From the NCBI RefSeq assembly GCF_029227915.1, contig NC_079879.1, forward strand, positions 25,858,501 through 25,922,500: a stretch of DNA of 64,000 nucleotides, in the 5' to 3' direction. Below are positions 33,401 to 46,500 of this stretch, piece by piece. The notes below the pieces were generated by a model. That model was not told the DNA's origin and ran no database searches. It saw only the letters and a list, made by a program, of their open reading frames with translations. The translations under genes were made by a program, and so were the position numbers. Numbering within the stretch: the stretch's first letter is position 1; the number at the start of each line of letters is the position of its first letter. This DNA comes from Hydractinia symbiolongicarpus. Taxonomy: Eukaryota; Cnidaria; Hydrozoa; Anthoathecata; Hydractiniidae.

Positions 33401-36400
33401 TGGTTGAGTTTGTGTAATGGTTGAGTTTTGTGTAATGGTTGAGTTTCGTGTAATGGTTGAGTTTGTGTAATGGTTGAGTTTCGTGTAATGGTTGAGTTTT
33501 GTGTAATGGTTGAGTTTTGTGTAATGGTTGAGTTTCGTGTAATGGTTGAGTTTCGTGTAATTGTTAAGTTTTGTGTAATTGTTGAGTTTTGTGTAATGGT
33601 TGAGTTTGTGTTATGGTTGAGTTTGTGTAATGGTTGAGTTTCGTGTAATGGTTGAGTTTGTGTAATGGTTGAGTTTTGTGTAATGGTTGAGTTTGTGTAA
33701 TGGTTGAGTTTGTGTAATGGTTGAGTTTTGTGTAATGGTTGAGTTTTGTGTAATGGTTGAGTTTTGTGTAATGGTTGAGTTTCGTGTAATGGTTGAGTTT
33801 CGTGTAATGGTTGAGTTTGTGTAATGGTTGAGTTTGTGTAATGGTTGAGTTTGTGTAATGGTTGAGTTTTGTGTAATGGTTGAGTTTGTGTAATGGTTGA
33901 GTTTGTGTAATGGTTGAGTTTTGTGTAACAGTTGTAGCACATTAGTTGATTAATCATATCTGACTTTTTGTTAGGGGAAGCCAAAATAAACAAACTTGGA
34001 CGAATTGGTTCTAGTAGTGGTAGTTATTGCAGTTTGTGGCAAAAATAAAAGAAATTCGAGAAAAAAAAATGAACCCAAGGATAAAAAGAGCAAGCTTTGT
34101 ATGTTGTGAGTAAGGTGTGTTTAGAGAAAAAATATGCAATAAAATTTGCTATATTCATTTAGCTTTGATATATTTTTACGCACTACGCAAAACTTATAGC
34201 AAACAATATAAAAATATGCTAAGAAGTTTAATTTTTTTTCTTGCTCACTTGCCGGATCTAGTGTTCAAAATTCTGATTGGATAAAAGTCTTTGGTTAATC
34301 TTAAAAAGTAAAACATGTGCGACTTTTTAAAAGTTACATGATTAATCATAACAGCTAAATTTTATAACATTTTTAAAAACACACTGCATGATTTGTTAGA
34401 AATCAAATATTATTAATCATGATTGTATTATAGCCTTAAAAGGAAGCAATGGTCTTTTCAATTTAAAAGAAGACATCCACTTCTAAATAACACAATGCTA
34501 ATTCTTAATACTAAAACCTTACCAATGCCTTGATTAAAGATGGATTTCCACTCAAAAGCCAAACGGATCAGAACAGAACAATAAATACTTAAGTTTGATT
34601 GGTTATCTGTTAATTATTCTATTTCTTTAAATTTTTTTCGTTCCTGTCCACAAAAACAGTTGAAATGATTTTAACTTTAATTTTGAATCAGAACGGAAAA
34701 TGTTATCAACCAATCAGATTCCAGAAATCACAATTGTCTGTCCCGATCTGTTTCAATTCCTTTTTGAGTAGGAATCCACTTTAAAAGGCTCATAACATTC
34801 ACGTCTTATGACTCTTGTCAAAATTTTTTCTTATGTACCTGCTTAAGATGATTTATAAATGTTAGTGGTGATGACAATATCAAATTTCCCAGCATAGCTA
34901 AAATAAAAAACAGAACATTATTTTCAATTTGCAAGCTACAAAGATAGGCAGTGTGTTTCTAAGACAAATTCTGTCAGTAAAGGCAATTTATAAATGTTAT
35001 ATCTTGAAAATTATTACAATTGAAGTTGAGGAGTTCATGTACATCTATGGGAATCGTCATTTCATAAACTGGCAGCACCTAAAGAACAGGACAGATTATT
35101 CTAGTGTTTTTAAATAAAATTAGAGCATTTTGCAGTTAAATTGCAAAAAACACTAGGTCTTATCTCTGATAACCAGACATCACAAGTTTTAAAAACACTA
35201 AAGAAAGAGATATAGCACACCTCTCGCTGTTCTTCATCTAATGGTGCACATTGTTTATCTAAGGTAGCACTCAGGTTGATATGACGAGCCCAGTCACATA
35301 AGAGATCTTCAACTTCATTTTCAGGACATTTCATTGGTTTGTATGATATCCTAAAAATTACACCCCTGTACTCTTTAACCTCGTGTATACTTTTTTGTTA
35401 TCAAATATACTGACGGGTAGGATTTAACAATCTTAAATAAATGACATTAGCTATGTTGACGAAACTTAGCAGGAATACAGTATACCATGAAAGAAATTTA
35501 TTGGTGGGGATGTAAATTTGCTGACATCAGCAATTTTGTTATGCCGTCATCATTTATCTGAAAAACTTGTGTTTTCGCTGCTGGCTATTAGGAGTCGATT
35601 GGGTTGGTTTTGCACATAAATTTTGTTTGTTAAATGGTTCCTATGTTGCTACTCCTTATAAATTTACCTTGGAACAATACAGAAATGGAGTAAATCAATG
35701 TTAAAATCAGGAATATTTATTCTGAAACTACACATTAAACTTGAAAGATTTGTAATAAAAATTTGTATTAGGGTGAACTGAATTTAAATGACTTATAAAA
35801 ATATCAGATTTAAAAGATGCAAGTCACAAAAAGTATAGAAGACAAGTTCATAAAAATGGAAGTTTATAGGAAGTTCAAATAGCCTTTTTAGATATGTAAT
35901 GAATAACATCAAGAATCTACAAATAACGATACCATAACAAATAACAAACCTTGAATTCTGTACTGCAGAAACGAATGGTGACATTAACTCTTCCTTAATG
36001 TCTAATTCCAGCTCAGAATTATGATTGTTTAATATGGGAATTTTTCTAATATCACTGCTATGTAAGAAATTTCCAGGTTCATTGTTACTAGCAGTTGCAG
36101 GACTTGTAAATTGGGTAAATCTCTCTTCAGGAGGCTCTGCTATAAGATACTGATCAGTTGAAAAATAGGAAGTTTTCTTCTTGTTATTCCTTTGACTTGA
36201 TTTACCAATAAATGTCTCTGTTGGTAAATGCGCAAAAAGTTTCCTTGCCACATCATCAAGATTTTGTTTTCTTTTGACACTGCAGTCATTAAACAATAGC
36301 TGGCATGAAGGACTGTACAAAGCTATCTCTTCCTCAGTAGGACTATCCTCGAATCTGTTGTCAGCAAAAAAACTGAAACTAACATCACTTGTCACTGAAT

Positions 36401-36404
36401 TCAT
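24493..36404 (-). CDS. mcmdc2: MCM domain-containing protein 2 (MCMDC2), 22 exons
   Basis: This MCM-like protein acts in meiotic recombination in animals. Exons, 5' to 3': 35950-36404, 35221-35350, 35018-35078, 34839-34897, 32789-32892, 32315-32422, 32040-32138, 31574-31641, 31103-31207, 30756-30880, 30330-30402, 30201-30254, 29673-29951, 29072-29161, 28644-28777, 28259-28324, 28039-28179, 26390-26514, 25955-26000, 25488-25551, 25248-25321, 24493-24591. All phases match, giving 852 residues. Family marks are the MCM N-terminal region with a CysX4Cys...CDGCG zinc motif (exons 7 and 8), a GICVIPN segment where Walker B would lie, VEMSLEA...YLVSRRV, the winged-helix-like LSAAHAKL and LKYG near the end. 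From the internal ATG at 35332-35334 it would be 695 residues, close to the human 681. The first exon is acidic and polar and fits by splice phase, but it could be optional. Confidence 0.92.
26925..27806. mobile_element. MITE in an mcmdc2 intron
   Basis: The left end (26928-26958, AAGCTTGGCTCCCACTGCCG) and right end (about 27775-27804, containing CCGCAGTGGGAACTAAGCTT) are imperfect inverted copies. Just inside lie several GCGATAA/TTATCGC words on both strands. The element is about 880 bases with no transposase and lies between the exons at 26514 and 28039. Confidence 0.65.
30541..30780. repeat. 68-bp repeats that copy an exon end and its donor site
   Basis: Four copies of a 68-base unit run through 30541-30780. 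The rightmost contains the last 27 or so coding bases of the mcmdc2 exon at 30756-30880 and its GTAAGC donor; the other three lie inside the intron and keep the same exon-end and donor sequence. Confidence 0.85.
32970..33930. repeat. 17/18-bp minisatellite in an mcmdc2 intron
   Basis: More than 50 copies of GTGTAATGGTTGAGTTT, in 17-base and 18-base forms, fill nearly 1 kb of the intron between the exons at 32892 and 34839. The minus strand happens to lack stop codons, which creates a 306-codon frame of TITQ/PLHK repeats that I do not regard as a gene. Confidence 0.95.
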
Positions 36405-37363
36405 TTTACTGTTATCTAAATACTGCTTTCAATATAACTATTGTCTAAAATAAAAACTACAAATATGCAGAATTGTCTTTAATCTGAGAATCTAACCTAA
36501 TCTAGTAAAATCTAATTTAAGAAATATTGCAGTTTTGAGTAACCATACATTACAATGAAACTTGAAAATTTAAAACAGCAATACCAGCAATAGTTCTAGT
36601 AATGAATAGCTTATTAAGGGTTTCCACTTAAAAGTTAACCCCCATATTACTCCCCTACTTGTTACCATGACTATTAAAGGAAGAAGAAAAAATGCAATGT
36701 ACACGAAGAAAAAAAGAAACAAAAGATGAAGCAAATACAAGCTGAAAATACATTGAAACACATCATATGAAAATAAAAAGCATATGAATTACAAGGACTT
36801 AGCGGATAGTTTAAACTTTAAAAAATAAATTTCATGAAAAGACCAAATATTTTTGATATTTTCCAGACATTTTGCCTATATTTTCAAAATTCCTGACATT
36901 CCTGCCATTCCTGACATCCTGTTAATTGAAATCACAGCATATGTATATATGTTAGTACTCTAAAATGAAGAAAAAAAAAGTAAATAGGTTTAGTGTGGAT
37001 TTATTTTCTGTGGTTTTATTAATCCAAATGAAGTCCATTGTAAAAATCTCTATTACAATAAAAACAATAAGATGGTGATAATGATGAAAAAATAACAAGT
37101 ATTAACAAAAATAAAAATTTTATTATTAAAAAGTTGAAAAATAAATGCAAAATTTAAATCTGAGTGATGTTTAATTTGAGCTTATTTTGCAACAGTACTT
37201 TTAAACATTTTATTTTTATTATTATCAATTATGGTTTATTCTTCTGCCAAAAGTTTTTTCACCAAAATATAAAAACAGAAAAAAAACGAAGCAATAAATT
37301 ACAAAACAAAATATAAAAACAGAATTATAAAATATTTCTTTATATATTTAAAAATTAATTTGA
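36405..37363. other. Intergenic between the SOCS-box gene and mcmdc2
   Basis: AT-rich spacer that must contain the 3' UTR of the SOCS-box gene and the promoter of mcmdc2, both read leftwards. No motif stands out. Confidence 0.4.
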
Positions 37364-38767
37364 TTAATATTTGCTAAAAATGTAACTAACTAACTTCTGC
37401 GGGAGACCAGAGTGTAAAATTTGTTCAAATGTAAAATTCTCCAACAATTTGAGTCGACATAAATTTTTTAACGAAGTGTTATAGTCTTGGATGCTAAACA
37501 AGTATAAAATATTGTGTTGAGCAAAATAAACCTCATCACCATACCAATTTAAAAAAATCTGCCAGTCTAAATGTGGTGAGCGACGGAACTGCGAAACATC
37601 AAGTTGCAATAGAAATGTCTGCTGCCTTAAGTCATACACAAAGATAAAACCAACTTGTGATAAGATGAACATCCTGGTTGTGAATTTACAGATGCTAAAC
37701 CATGATACCCGAATTCCTTCTCCCTTAACTTTATTATTGAGATCAATTGATATGATTGGTATTTCATTGCTCGTTGATGCCTTAAAGTCCGAAATATAAT
37801 ACAAAACAAAAGACTGAGACAGTGCATAGACAAACTCTTTATCTTCTGTTCTATGCAAATCATCCACACTATAGTACACCAACTTATCTAGTTGAATTAG
37901 TTCTTCATCGTCTTCAAGAAACACTGGTCTGTTTTTTAAACAAATATCACTCTGATCGACAGATACATCACAAGATAGTGTCAAAGAAAACAACTGAAAA
38001 CAAGTTGAAACAAGTAACAACTCCTTGCATTTGTTTATAAATAATAGCGAACTTACTATGCCACGAAGGGCTGGATAAGCTGAGCGCAAATCAACAAATT
38101 TTTGTAAATTCATTTTTGGAGTTAATTCAAATATGTACAGTATTAACGGTTGTGGATGTCGGGAAAAATCCATCAAAACAAACGCCAACATATTATTCTC
38201 ACATTGAATTGCAGTAAATACAGTGTTGGTCATTGTGAAATGATAACCAGGCAAAAATGATTGCTCCACGTACCTCACTGATACATCATTATCACCATGG
38301 TTAAAATGGTAATGCATCAAAGTCATCTTTTTATCTTTATAGCTCCCGCAAATTATTAAAGATCTGTTGTTATCAGCTAACATCACTTGTTTTATAACCA
38401 TATTTAAATTTAAAGAAAATATAGTGTGAAAAGAAACATATGAGCTACGATCTAAACAATCTATTTTTTCTCTCAGATGTATCTCCGAACAAACTTGCAA
38501 GCGATACTCTGTCATATCATAATTTTCCACTATAAAAAGCAGGTACTTTCCATTAAATATCAGTGACGCAAACTTTATTTTCTCAGCTAAGTCAGATTTG
38601 AAAACATATGTAAGCAATGGAATTTCGTCAGAACTGCTTTCCATACCATTTCTTCCATTTAAATAAGTTCTTGGAAATAATTTTGGATAAGGAAAAGACT
38701 CTTCTTGCTTACAAATTTTTGGTTTGTTATTTTTTATTCTTGATTGTATCTTTTTCCAAATATTCAT
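37364..38767 (-). CDS. Probable SOCS-box substrate receptor with beta-rich N-terminal region
   Basis: The 467-residue protein is read from one long exon (right edge at the acceptor, 38778; first ATG at 38765-38767). The C-terminus has the elongin B/C box SLKNLCRLKL, which matches the SLxxxCxxxL consensus, followed about 20 residues later by LPQKLVSYI, like a Cul5 box. Proteins with this tail recruit elongin B/C and Cullin-5 to ubiquitinate a bound substrate. The preceding 400 residues are rich in short hydrophobic strands separated by polar turns (for example KYLLFIVENYD, LLLVSTCFQLFSLTL, MFILSQVGFIFVYDL), which suggests a beta-propeller, as in WSB1 and WSB2, but clear WD dipeptides are missing. 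The family is not identified. A further 5' exon, possibly untranslated, probably exists. Confidence 0.7.
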   Translation of the reverse strand: MNIWKKIQSRIKNNKPKICKQEESFPYPKLFPRTYLNGRNGMESSSDEIPLLTYVFKSDLAEKIKFASLIFNGKYLLFIVENYDMTEYRLQVCSEIHLREKIDCLDRSSYVSFHTIFSLNLNMVIKQVMLADNNRSLIICGSYKDKKMTLMHYHFNHGDNDVSVRYVEQSFLPGYHFTMTNTVFTAIQCENNMLAFVLMDFSRHPQPLILYIFELTPKMNLQKFVDLRSAYPALRGIVSSLLFINKCKELLLVSTCFQLFSLTLSCDVSVDQSDICLKNRPVFLEDDEELIQLDKLVYYSVDDLHRTEDKEFVYALSQSFVLYYISDFKASTSNEIPIISIDLNNKVKGEGIRVSWFSICKFTTRMFILSQVGFIFVYDLRQQTFLLQLDVSQFRRSPHLDWQIFLNWYGDEVYFAQHNILYLFSIQDYNTSLKNLCRLKLLENFTFEQILHSGLPQKLVSYIFSKY

Positions 38768-38778
38768 TTCAGGTTTTT

Positions 38779-40558
38779 CTAAAGTATAATTAAGAATATA
38801 CAATTTAGCACACTATGAAGAATAACAGCAATAAAAAATATTATCCAAATGAAAACACTGAATTTTAATTCATTAGTATAAAAATGATCATTTATTGACT
38901 GTTACATTCCACGAAATACAAAAAATTCTAACAACCAAATATAGGGGTTGTAATGTGAAAAATATCAGCCAGAGTGATCTCTAAAAAACAATTTTCATAA
39001 ATAATAAGCAGCTTGCAAAAAAAAAATCTGATACATGCATTAAATTTATATACTATATCATGGGTCATAAAACCCTAGAAGATAGAGGATAAACTTTTAT
39101 AAATATACCCTTTATTAGCTTTTACTTTCTCATATTATTGGATGTGGCATATAAATGTTACTATTTCACCATTACGAAGCAATTAATACAACACATGTGC
39201 TTGCAAAAATGCTAGATAAGAGTAATACTTAATATAAAAGAATTATTTTAAAAAACATAATAAGACTGACGCTGCATAAACTTTAATTCTTTCATGAGTT
39301 GCTCCTAATTTGATTAGCTTTTTGTTGTTAATTATTTTATCTCACAAAGTAATGCATAGCTGTCATTAGTACAATGAAGTTGGATGATGCAACAAGTTAT
39401 GTTTCAAAATTGAAAGGAAAACAAAAATTTTAAAAATACTTTTGTATATTAATTGTACATTATACATTGACCATTTAAAATAAATATATTGGTAGCTATA
39501 AATAATAACATCTTTATTTACATCTTAAAATAACGTAAATCTTAAAATTATTGTTTTACAGCTGTTGTGATGGTGAATTTCATCATTTCTTTGGATGTGG
39601 TATTCAAAAAATGATGAAATTCACCAGGTATATAGGCGTAAGAGAAGTGGTACTAAGGATCCGAGACACAGGTTAATATTTTTAATGAAAATATTACCAA
39701 CACAAGAATAATTTCCACTAGAATAACTTATAGGTAAGGTGGCACTATTTTTTCCATTCCAAAAATGCATCTATAAATGTGCTTATACAGACTATCACTT
39801 TGTGTAAATGTCTACTTCATAAAAGCTCAAAAAATAAATAAAGTTTTACTAAATTTACTTCACCATTTCATGTGACAACTTTCATCCAAAACGAAATCAT
39901 AAGGGCAGAGTTTTTCTTAGCTGGGAGACCCAGCGAGAGTTCTCTTAACATCAGAAAACTGATGGGATAAGATGCTAAACTCAATTTTAAAACCTGAGAG
40001 AAAGCTTAGTTAACTAGTTTCAAGAAAAAAAATTTTGCATTGAGAATGTTGTAAGATAAATATGACAGAGAGAAGTATATCAAAATAAATCTAAATTGAC
40101 TGTTACATTTATACATGGAAAGCTAGCTACTGAAGCTACTGCCATCTAATATTTTTGTGCCTTACTATGGAATTTGGAAAAAATATTTTTACCTTTATGC
40201 AAACTTCCTGGAACTCTCGCATCTATAACTTTCTATTTTAGGAATAACCCAAACACTGCTCAAAAAATAATCATCAAAATTCCCTCACTTGACTTGTCTT
40301 TTGTTTACGTTTGCAATAATTATGGTTTTTCTAATATTTTAAATGAAAAGCTCTAGGCTCCCTTAATCCCAGCTCGCACTTTTCCTGCATGCAACATCAA
40401 AAATGGTTGCAATTAATTCACCAATAATTCAATGTCACGTAAAAACATAACACATATAAAACAACAATGCTGATTAGCCATAACTAAAACTTTTTGTCAA
40501 TCTTATCACTGTTGTGAACAACATCATCTGCATCATCGTCTGCACACATCATTTGTTA
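38779..40558. other. Intergenic, with a 17-bp inverted repeat
   Basis: Contains no exon that I can support. A 17-bp perfect inverted repeat (39572-39588 and 39609-39625) encloses a 20-base loop. The 5' exon of the SOCS-box gene and the 3' UTR of the coiled-coil gene should lie here. Confidence 0.4.
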
Positions 40559-43500
40559 TTATGCATCCAATACGTGAGAAGCGCTCACTCTTCTCCACAG
40601 TAATCTAAAAACAACACCAATATATCAAATACAAGAAAATTATTTTTCATAAACATCAATCACCTCCTTTTGGAGCTACAGAAACAGTTATGTCGCTACT
40701 TCTGAGAAATCAAAAAAGTTCCCTGACTTGTATCCATGTAAATCTTGTATACTAGTAATACAGTACTAGAAAAAATTCAATAAAGACAGTCAGTTTCGAA
40801 GATCACAATAAATTTGGAACAACATTTTTATCCAAGTCATACACACTTTAAACTTTTGTTAAATAATATATTAAACGTTAAATTAAACGTTAAATTTCAC
40901 TTGTGGACATCATCACAATGGACAGAGAATCTAATGTTATTTTATTAGATCTTACATTATTTTATTAGATTAGATTAGTTTTTTTTTTTAAATTTTTTGA
41001 GTTCTCCTTGTCGTATGAATCCAGCAATTCTGGAAAGGTGTATAACGCTACAGGTGTTTTGCATTAGCCAGGCGATATTGATGACAAATGGTCAAAAACC
41101 TCCCATTCTGCAAAATATTAGGCCTTTGAACAAAATGTAGCCTTAGAAAAGTTTTAAGGAAAAAAAGAAAAGAATCAAAACCTTGCATCTTTCTTCTTAA
41201 CACCAGCTTTCACCAAGACATCTTCAAGTTCTTCCTCCAGCTCCTAAAAATCCATTTAAACAATTGCCATAGTGTGAGGCTACAAGGCCACAAGTATCTT
41301 AAAAAGAAACTTACAAAAACAAAAAACACACCTCTATATTCTCTTCTAAAAATTCGTTCTGTTTACTTAATTTTTGAATATCAACCTAGAAAATTAAAAA
41401 CATTTTTTTGAAAATAGGTAACATTATAAACATGGTTTTCAAACAAAATTTAAAATTCACTTTCCAAAATGACTGTCACTGTTTTAACAGGCACTTGCTT
41501 TTCATAATCAAATCTTGGTACACTGGAAATTTCATACACAATTTTATATCTGATTATTTAATATTGTTTTTGAAGTATCAGTGCTTTTGAAGACAGTGTC
41601 TTCTTAAAAAAAGCACTAGAAAACTGTGCCAGCCCATTTTTATGTAAAAAACCTCTAGGGTTCTGCATACTGAACACTGAATCAGCGATATCAAATATAT
41701 TTTTACTTTTTTTAAATTCATTGAATCAAAATTTATTTTCTTGTTGGGCTCTGTTATTAAAAGTGCTTTAATAATCGACAAAGAGCAAGCCTATTAATAA
41801 CATTATAATTCACTAACTCACTTCTGTTTCTTTAATGCAATGTTCCAATCTTTCACACACTGCTAATGGAACATAGTTTTCTTTCCTTGTTTTTTTCATT
41901 TCTTCAAGTTCATTCAATTGAAGTTCAATCTACAAAGAAATATAACATAGCTTACATTCCTACCATAAAAACATTGACAAACGTTTTAAAATAGCGAAAA
42001 AAGCATTTACCAGTGCATGCAAATGTTCCACTTGTCTTTCAAGATCATTCTCCTTGGTATGAACATAGTAATCACTTTCTAAAGATGGACCACTGCAACC
42101 TTCTAAACAAAGCAACATATATGTTATGCAAAACAGAAATATAAAACAAAAAAAAAGAAATTTATAATATTATGTTCAGTTAAGACTGGCACAAATTCTG
42201 TTGTGAACTATTTTGTCACAACTATCTCACAGCAGGGCCAACTTTTGCAAAGATCATCATACACAACACAAAACATTTTCATTTATAGCACAGGAAAAGT
42301 GTGAGTCGAAGAAATTGAACATTTACTTAAAAAAAAGGTGTTATGTTCTGGAACACAACATTAACAAGATTCCTTGCAACGATTTCGTGTGGCACGGAAT
42401 CTAGGCCAAAATCTTTCTGTGTTTAAGTTTTCATCACCAGTCATGCATTAAGTGCTTACACTTAGCCATTTTTAATCTCACTATGAGATTTGGCATAGCT
42501 ACAATTCTGACATCCTGACACCCTTACAGCAATTCTATTTACAATCAAGTCCCATTATTTGATATGTTGCAAAGATTTTTTCTTGTGAATGACCTATTTT
42601 AAGTTGTTTTGCAAGGATTTATTTTCACATTTCTAGTAGTTTTTTTGCAAAGTTTAATTTTTGTTAGGCCTAATTGTTAAAATAAGGTAGCCTTTAATGC
42701 AAATTGCTCATATTACAGATTTATTTTCGTGAATTGACCTTTCCTAAAATTTTTGTGTAGACAAATTTTACGAATATGGATAAAATTTAAGAAATTCATG
42801 AAAATTAATGAACTTAAAGTATTTGGAATTGACATTAATTACACATACAAATTTTAAAGACTTAAATGCAGACATACCTGCCCTGTCAAGCTTATCAGTA
42901 AAATCCTCTTTTTTTTCTTTTACTTCCTGTCGTAGCCTGAAGTAAAGACATTTAATTAACACAAAGCTGTTAGAGTTAATGAATTACAGTATTTAAAAGG
43001 TAAAATAAATAATTCTTCAATGAAACAAACCGGTTATTTTCATGCAATTCATGCATCACTTGTGCTTCCAATTTCTTTATTTTTTCCCTGTCCTCTTTGT
43101 ACAGTATTCGATCTTCCAAAATATTTAAATCATCCACTGGCGCAGAGTCACAGTTAATATATGCATCCATTAATTCATGTGCATATGTATCATAATCGTA
43201 CTAAAACAGGTATGTATATATATATACTTTTGAGTCAAACCTCCACTGAAGTAGGCACGTTTTTACTGTTGAAAAATATTCTTCCTTGTCAGGATGTATA
43301 AAAGGGTCATAGTAAAAACACTAACTTTAATTGATTTTAACGTATCGCCATAGGTTTCTGATATGTTACAAATTTCATCCCATGCATCACTGTATATGTT
43401 CAACACATGAAAATTTGGATGGTCATGATTTTCTAGTGATTTTAATCTCTAAACAAAATAAAACTTAAATGTTATTTAAAAACCTAAAGTAACATATCTA

Positions 43501-46500
43501 CGTAAGATTTATTTCCGTAAACAATATTTTAGTCAATGAATTTTTTATAAAACCGGTACCATGGGGATTTTTCGTGAAGATTAATTTTCTAGGAATTTGA
43601 CAATAAAAAAAATGTTCAGGGTAATTGAAAGAAAAGAAATAATATATTTAAAAAAAGTGACAAGATATAATTTATGTTCAATTACTTCATATTTTACGAA
43701 TTTCGCAAATACCAGAAGACCTATCTTGGGAAATATGGACTCCTATTAGTCTCAATTATGCAAAATTTAGACTTTTAAATAATTTATCTGGCTATGCATC
43801 AATGTGTTGCAAAAAAATTGAATACCGTATTTTCTCTATTATTGCCGCACGTCTGCTATTCCCACCTGTCTAATAAACTCATCTTTTTAGCAGAGGTTGA
43901 AAAAATAATCCCACCACCAATAATCTTGCAGAGTCTACTATGTTGTCCAATATTTCCAACACAGCATTGTATCTAACATTTTATAACAACTTTATGCATA
44001 AGTTATATTTCCAATAAGAAGTTGTAAAATTTGAGTTTTTCACTGCACAGAAGAGATTTTTTTTAAATTTATTTGTTTTCACAATTTTTGAAATCATACT
44101 TGTGATTGTTTTAAAAACTAGTCGATAAGGCCCGTGGAAAAATCCACTTGGGCAAAAAAACAATGGAAAAATAGGTTGTTTTATTCGTTGCCTGTAATAA
44201 GTAGATGTTGGAACGCTGGTAAAAATAATGTATAATGTGTGGTTTTGGCGAATGCTTAAGAAGATATAGGGGTTTAAAAATTTCGCTGACGTCATCAAAG
44301 TCCCGTCAAAACCCTCAATTTTTTTTTAAAATTTGTATGCCCGTTGCCTTTATCATATAGATCTTGGAACGCTGGTCAAGAAAATGTATAGGATCATGTA
44401 CTTTTGACAAACAGTTACAGAGATATTAGGGTTTGAAGGTTTATTGATAACGTCATCAACACGTCCATTCCAAAACGGATCTGGGGACCCAGGTTTGGGA
44501 AACTTATCCCAATTGGTCCTAGTTGGTCCCTAGTTACCCACGCGGTGAAAAATCAGTGACGTCACCACCTCGATTCCAAGTTATTTGCTTGGCTTGGCTT
44601 CATTAGTTTATTATACTTTTCTTTGACGTTAGTATTAGTTTAACGTTAAAGTTTGGTAAATTACAGAACAATTTTAGAGGTGATGTTTTATAGACTTTAT
44701 TAAAGAAAATTAAGAAAAATATAATCGACTTTACGATTTACGAAACAAATTTATAGGCGATACTATATAGACTTTATCTAAGAAATTTTATCCACTTTGC
44801 AAAAGTGACAGACACACGGAACAGGCATATTATTTAGATTCCCTGCATTTCTTTTGTTAAAAAAATATTAATCTGATTTCCATGCTTTAAAAAAAATAAT
44901 CCTTCCTTTCTGATAATAACCCACCTTTGGGTTTACTTGGGAGGTTGAAAGGCTAACTTCAGAGAGGAAATAATAGAGTAAAATATGGTATATATCAATC
45001 TGATTTTAACACTGACTCAGGTAAGAGTAAATATATTCACATAATAAAAATATTAAGAAAATCATCATCACCAATACATGGCAAAGATACAGAAACAATA
45101 AAAAAAATAAATAAAAATATATTCAGAATATTGTTTTGACAAAATGAACAAAGATAGCAATTAATTTAAAAATTTTGACTATTTCAATTTTCACTATTTC
45201 AAGTCCTGCTATAGGCATTGCTATTTCTTGTTACCCTAAACTTGAAGCAGTTGCTTTTACCTGATATAGTTTTCGTTCAATACTTTGCAGAGATGGTTGA
45301 CTGTTTCTTCCGAATGGTGCTTCTTTGCTGAACAATCCATTGTGAACATTCCTTATCTGCCTGTATTGTGAAGATTTGGTTGGTAAAATATGATGAGTTG
45401 GAATAAAAGTTTTCTCCAATGTACAATCTGTAAGAACTAAAAAAATTAAATATAGTAACTTGCTAAATTAAGCAAGAAAAACAAAAACAACATTGAGTTC
45501 AACGCGCTTCAGGTGTGAAGACTCAAAAAATAAAGGTCACTGCTTTTACGCCACATCCTACTTTAGATAATTATATTCCTTAAAACAAACCTAACCTTTC
45601 TGTTTATCAGCTCTAGGTAACATGACATCAGGCAACATGCTTTCATGATGATTTCTCTTATTTCTATTTTCATTTTTTAATGTCTCGATTCGTTCTTCTA
45701 CATTATTAACCTTTGTCAAATGTGAATCTAAATCAATACATTTTAAATTGTACAATTAAACAGCAGTATAAAATAAGAAAACAACATCAAAAAGATTATC
45801 TTTGTAATGTTACCATATGTTCCACACGAAAACTCAACAAAAGCATCATTCATGTCACCAACATGTTTTTCAATAGGTGGCAGTCGATTTGGTGTCACTA
45901 CTTGAGTATTTGAACTAACTTTGTTACGAAGTCTAAATTTAAAAAATTGTTTTTTTAGCTCAGTTATGTTCAAATATTTCATCTGCACTGTATTCACAGG
46001 ATACTACACAATTCAAGCAACACAAGTTCTTTCCATGTATGAACGTTTCTCCCAACTTCTATTTTTAAGTCTGAATAAGTTTTAGATACTGCTAAACTAG
46101 ACCTATTAAAACCTTAAAAATTTTAATTTATGTAGCAAAAATTATAATCGTAACTTGGCTTATTTTTTCTCCTTTGTTGGCACACACGTCTAACTCTTGT
46201 TGTAAAATATTATACCCCAGTGATGACTGATTTGCAGTATTCCATATCTTTTTTTTCTTCTTTTTCTCATGCCCTTTATCTTGTAGCAACTTATTTTCGT
46301 TCAAATGACCAACATTAATCTCCTTTATATCTTTTCTATGAACATCGTTCATGCGTTCTAACAAACTGTGCAGTGATTGCTTTCCACTCATCAAGTCACC
46401 ATGGAAAAGTAAAAAAAAAGATTTTTTTTTTTTTAGTTTTTACATCTAAATTGAAAAGTAAATCAAAATATTAAAACTTTTATGATTTTACCTTCTAAAT

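Noticed and set aside
32970-33930. CRISPR-like regular repeats
   Set aside because: The units are contiguous 17/18-mers with no unique spacers, in a eukaryotic intron.
33073-33993. 306-codon frame of TITQ/PLHK repeats
   Set aside because: A consequence of the minisatellite unit lacking stops on the minus strand; it lies in an mcmdc2 intron.
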